From positions 1 to 5,537 of the forward strand of contig JAGBGV010000158.1 of the NCBI GenBank assembly GCA_017935805.1: DNA of 5,537 nucleotides, given 5' to 3'. This document shows, in pieces, positions 5,523 to 5,537 of the stretch. Position numbers and translations under genes: made by a program. How positions within the stretch are numbered: the stretch's first letter is position 1; every line of letters begins with the position of its first letter. The stretch comes from Clostridia bacterium. Its GTDB lineage: Bacteria > Bacillota_A > Clostridia > Oscillospirales > CAG-272. The notes beneath the pieces are model-generated. The model saw only the letters and a program-made list of their open reading frames with translations, was not told the origin of the DNA and ran no database searches.

Positions 5523-5537
5523 TCGTCCGTCGTGCAA

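Noticed and set aside
5382..5537. Open minus-strand frame of 51 codons entering from the right edge and ending in TGA within the -35 element
   Set aside because: It has no visible start in the window, runs through the inverted repeats, has low-complexity Ser/Leu/Thr content and is short enough to be open by chance. A gene end here cannot be fully excluded without the sequence to the right.
1..5537. CRISPR array, tRNA, rRNA or insertion sequence
   Set aside because: No spaced direct repeats, no cloverleaf-like sequence and no transposase or terminal repeats were seen; nearly the whole window is phage coding sequence.

Overview
The window is the start of the late (packaging and head-assembly) operon of a tailed phage or prophage. 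All genes lie on the minus strand and are read from right to left. The host is probably a clostridial Firmicute, perhaps of the gut Oscillospiraceae/Ruminococcaceae type. Reasons: strong AGGAGG ribosome binding sites with frequent GTG starts, a Bacillus/Clostridium-type LexA box (GAAC-N4-GTTC), a portal and large terminase resembling those of Firmicute siphophages, and a GTAGGGGCG-type palindromic element at the right edge that resembles repeats I recall from clostridial genomes. No taxonomic marker gene is present, so this is inference.

Layout in transcription order: (1) 5386-5537, a non-coding stretch with several small inverted repeats; (2) 5356-5385, a promoter (ATGACA, 18 bp, TGC-TACAAT) whose spacer holds the perfect palindrome GAACATATGTTC; (3) small terminase 5325-4933; (4) large terminase 4940-3555; (5) portal 3539-2160; (6) short scaffold-like protein 2167-1733; (7) a possible 22-codon leader ORF 1705-1637 with a perfect Shine-Dalgarno; (8) P22-type major coat protein 1631-537 (GTG start); (9) head-tail connector 522-238; (10) start of a probable head-closure gene, 228 to the left edge. 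Several joints are 8-bp overlaps or short gaps, so the set reads as one operon.

Working together: the small and large terminase subunits recognise and cut concatemeric DNA and pump it through the portal into a shell of coat protein built around the scaffold. The connector and closure proteins then seal the portal and form the tail joint. No prohead protease is seen, as expected for a P22-type coat, whose assembly uses a scaffold but no proteolysis.

The two points most worth a second look are the LexA-type operator placed inside the terminase promoter, suggesting direct SOS control of the late operon, and the tiny well-initiated ORF ending five bases before the GTG of the coat gene. Otherwise this is a recognisable phage head module and I found no evidence of an entirely new system.
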